From: Clostridium hydrogeniformans DSM 21757
Lineage (GTDB): Bacteria > Bacillota > Clostridia > Clostridiales > Clostridiaceae
Assembly: GCF_000686705.1 (NCBI RefSeq)
Contig: NZ_JMLJ01000012.1
Location: forward strand, 62,001-126,000
Length of the DNA stretch: 64,000 nucleotides
Direction: 5' to 3'
Both the position numbers and the translations under genes were made by a program. Of this stretch, positions 64,000-64,000 are shown in pieces. Positions within the stretch are counted from its first letter, which is position 1; every line of letters starts with the position of its first letter. The notes under the pieces were generated by a model. That model searched no databases, was not told the DNA's origin, and worked only from the letters and a program-made list of their open reading frames with translations.

Positions 64000-64000
64000 A

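Overview
The window is about 64 kb of very AT-rich, gene-dense DNA from a spore-forming anaerobic clostridium (Clostridium sensu stricto type; I do not assign a species). Evidence: a CotS-type coat gene at the left edge, rubredoxin, a ferredoxin-dependent 2-oxoacid oxidoreductase, 4-hydroxybutyryl-CoA dehydratase, proline-reductase-cluster genes at the right edge, TTG/GTG starts, strong GGAGG ribosome sites and intrinsic terminators made of long A/T-rich palindromes. I saw no rRNA, tRNA, CRISPR array, prophage or insertion sequence.

Layout. 1-1.4 kb: spore-coat kinase-like gene (partial) and divergent glycosyltransferase. 1.5-5.3 kb: orphan solute-binding lipoprotein, then a sigma-54 activator whose sensor is a whole 3,5-diaminohexanoate-dehydrogenase-like domain, followed by two tandem 20-bp repeats, a sigma-54 promoter and, 50 bp later, a terminator with no gene between. 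5.4-9.4 kb: LysR regulator and a flavin/extracellular-electron-transfer-like set (Gx transporter, NusG-II protein, FMN-binding lipoprotein, ApbE). 9.6-18.5 kb: orphan EutH, ClC, DUF503, MATE, rubredoxin, EamA, DUF2334 deacetylase, acylphosphatase. 18.6-28.5 kb: glycogen operon glgB-glgC-glgD-glgA-glgP-GH13. 28.7-38.6 kb: SurE, small proteins, acetyltransferases, PTP-like phytase with a GxGYxYP protein, a MecA-like class B PBP and a structured RNA. 38.7-39.9 kb: MerR-methyltransferase fusion. 40.1-49.4 kb: an eight-gene operon abfD-cat2-korDABC-sucD-4hbD preceded by a short sigma-54 activator, palindromic activator sites and a sigma-54 promoter. 49.7-51 kb: cobalamin riboswitch before yitT. 51.4-58.1 kb: glycerol uptake and glycerol-3-phosphate oxidation genes with GlpP antiterminator and two leader terminators. 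58.4-62.3 kb: CarD, TruA, aromatic exporter-like protein, TauE/SafE permease. 62.5-64 kb: prdF, prdE and probably the tail of prdD.

How the parts fit. The central operon encodes a continuous route: 2-oxoglutarate to succinyl-CoA (ferredoxin-linked KorABCD), to succinate semialdehyde (SucD), to 4-hydroxybutyrate (4Hbd), to 4-hydroxybutyryl-CoA (Cat2) and to crotonyl-CoA (AbfD), which feeds butyrate formation. This resembles the C. kluyveri succinate pathway with the succinate CoA-transferase replaced by a 2-oxoglutarate oxidoreductase, so it looks like an amino-acid (glutamate-side) fermentation module. Together with the proline reductase genes and the diaminohexanoate-type regulator it points to an amino-acid fermenter that also stores glycogen and uses glycerol. 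Two sigma-54 promoters, each next to its own activator, suggest that sigma-54 controls amino-acid catabolism here.
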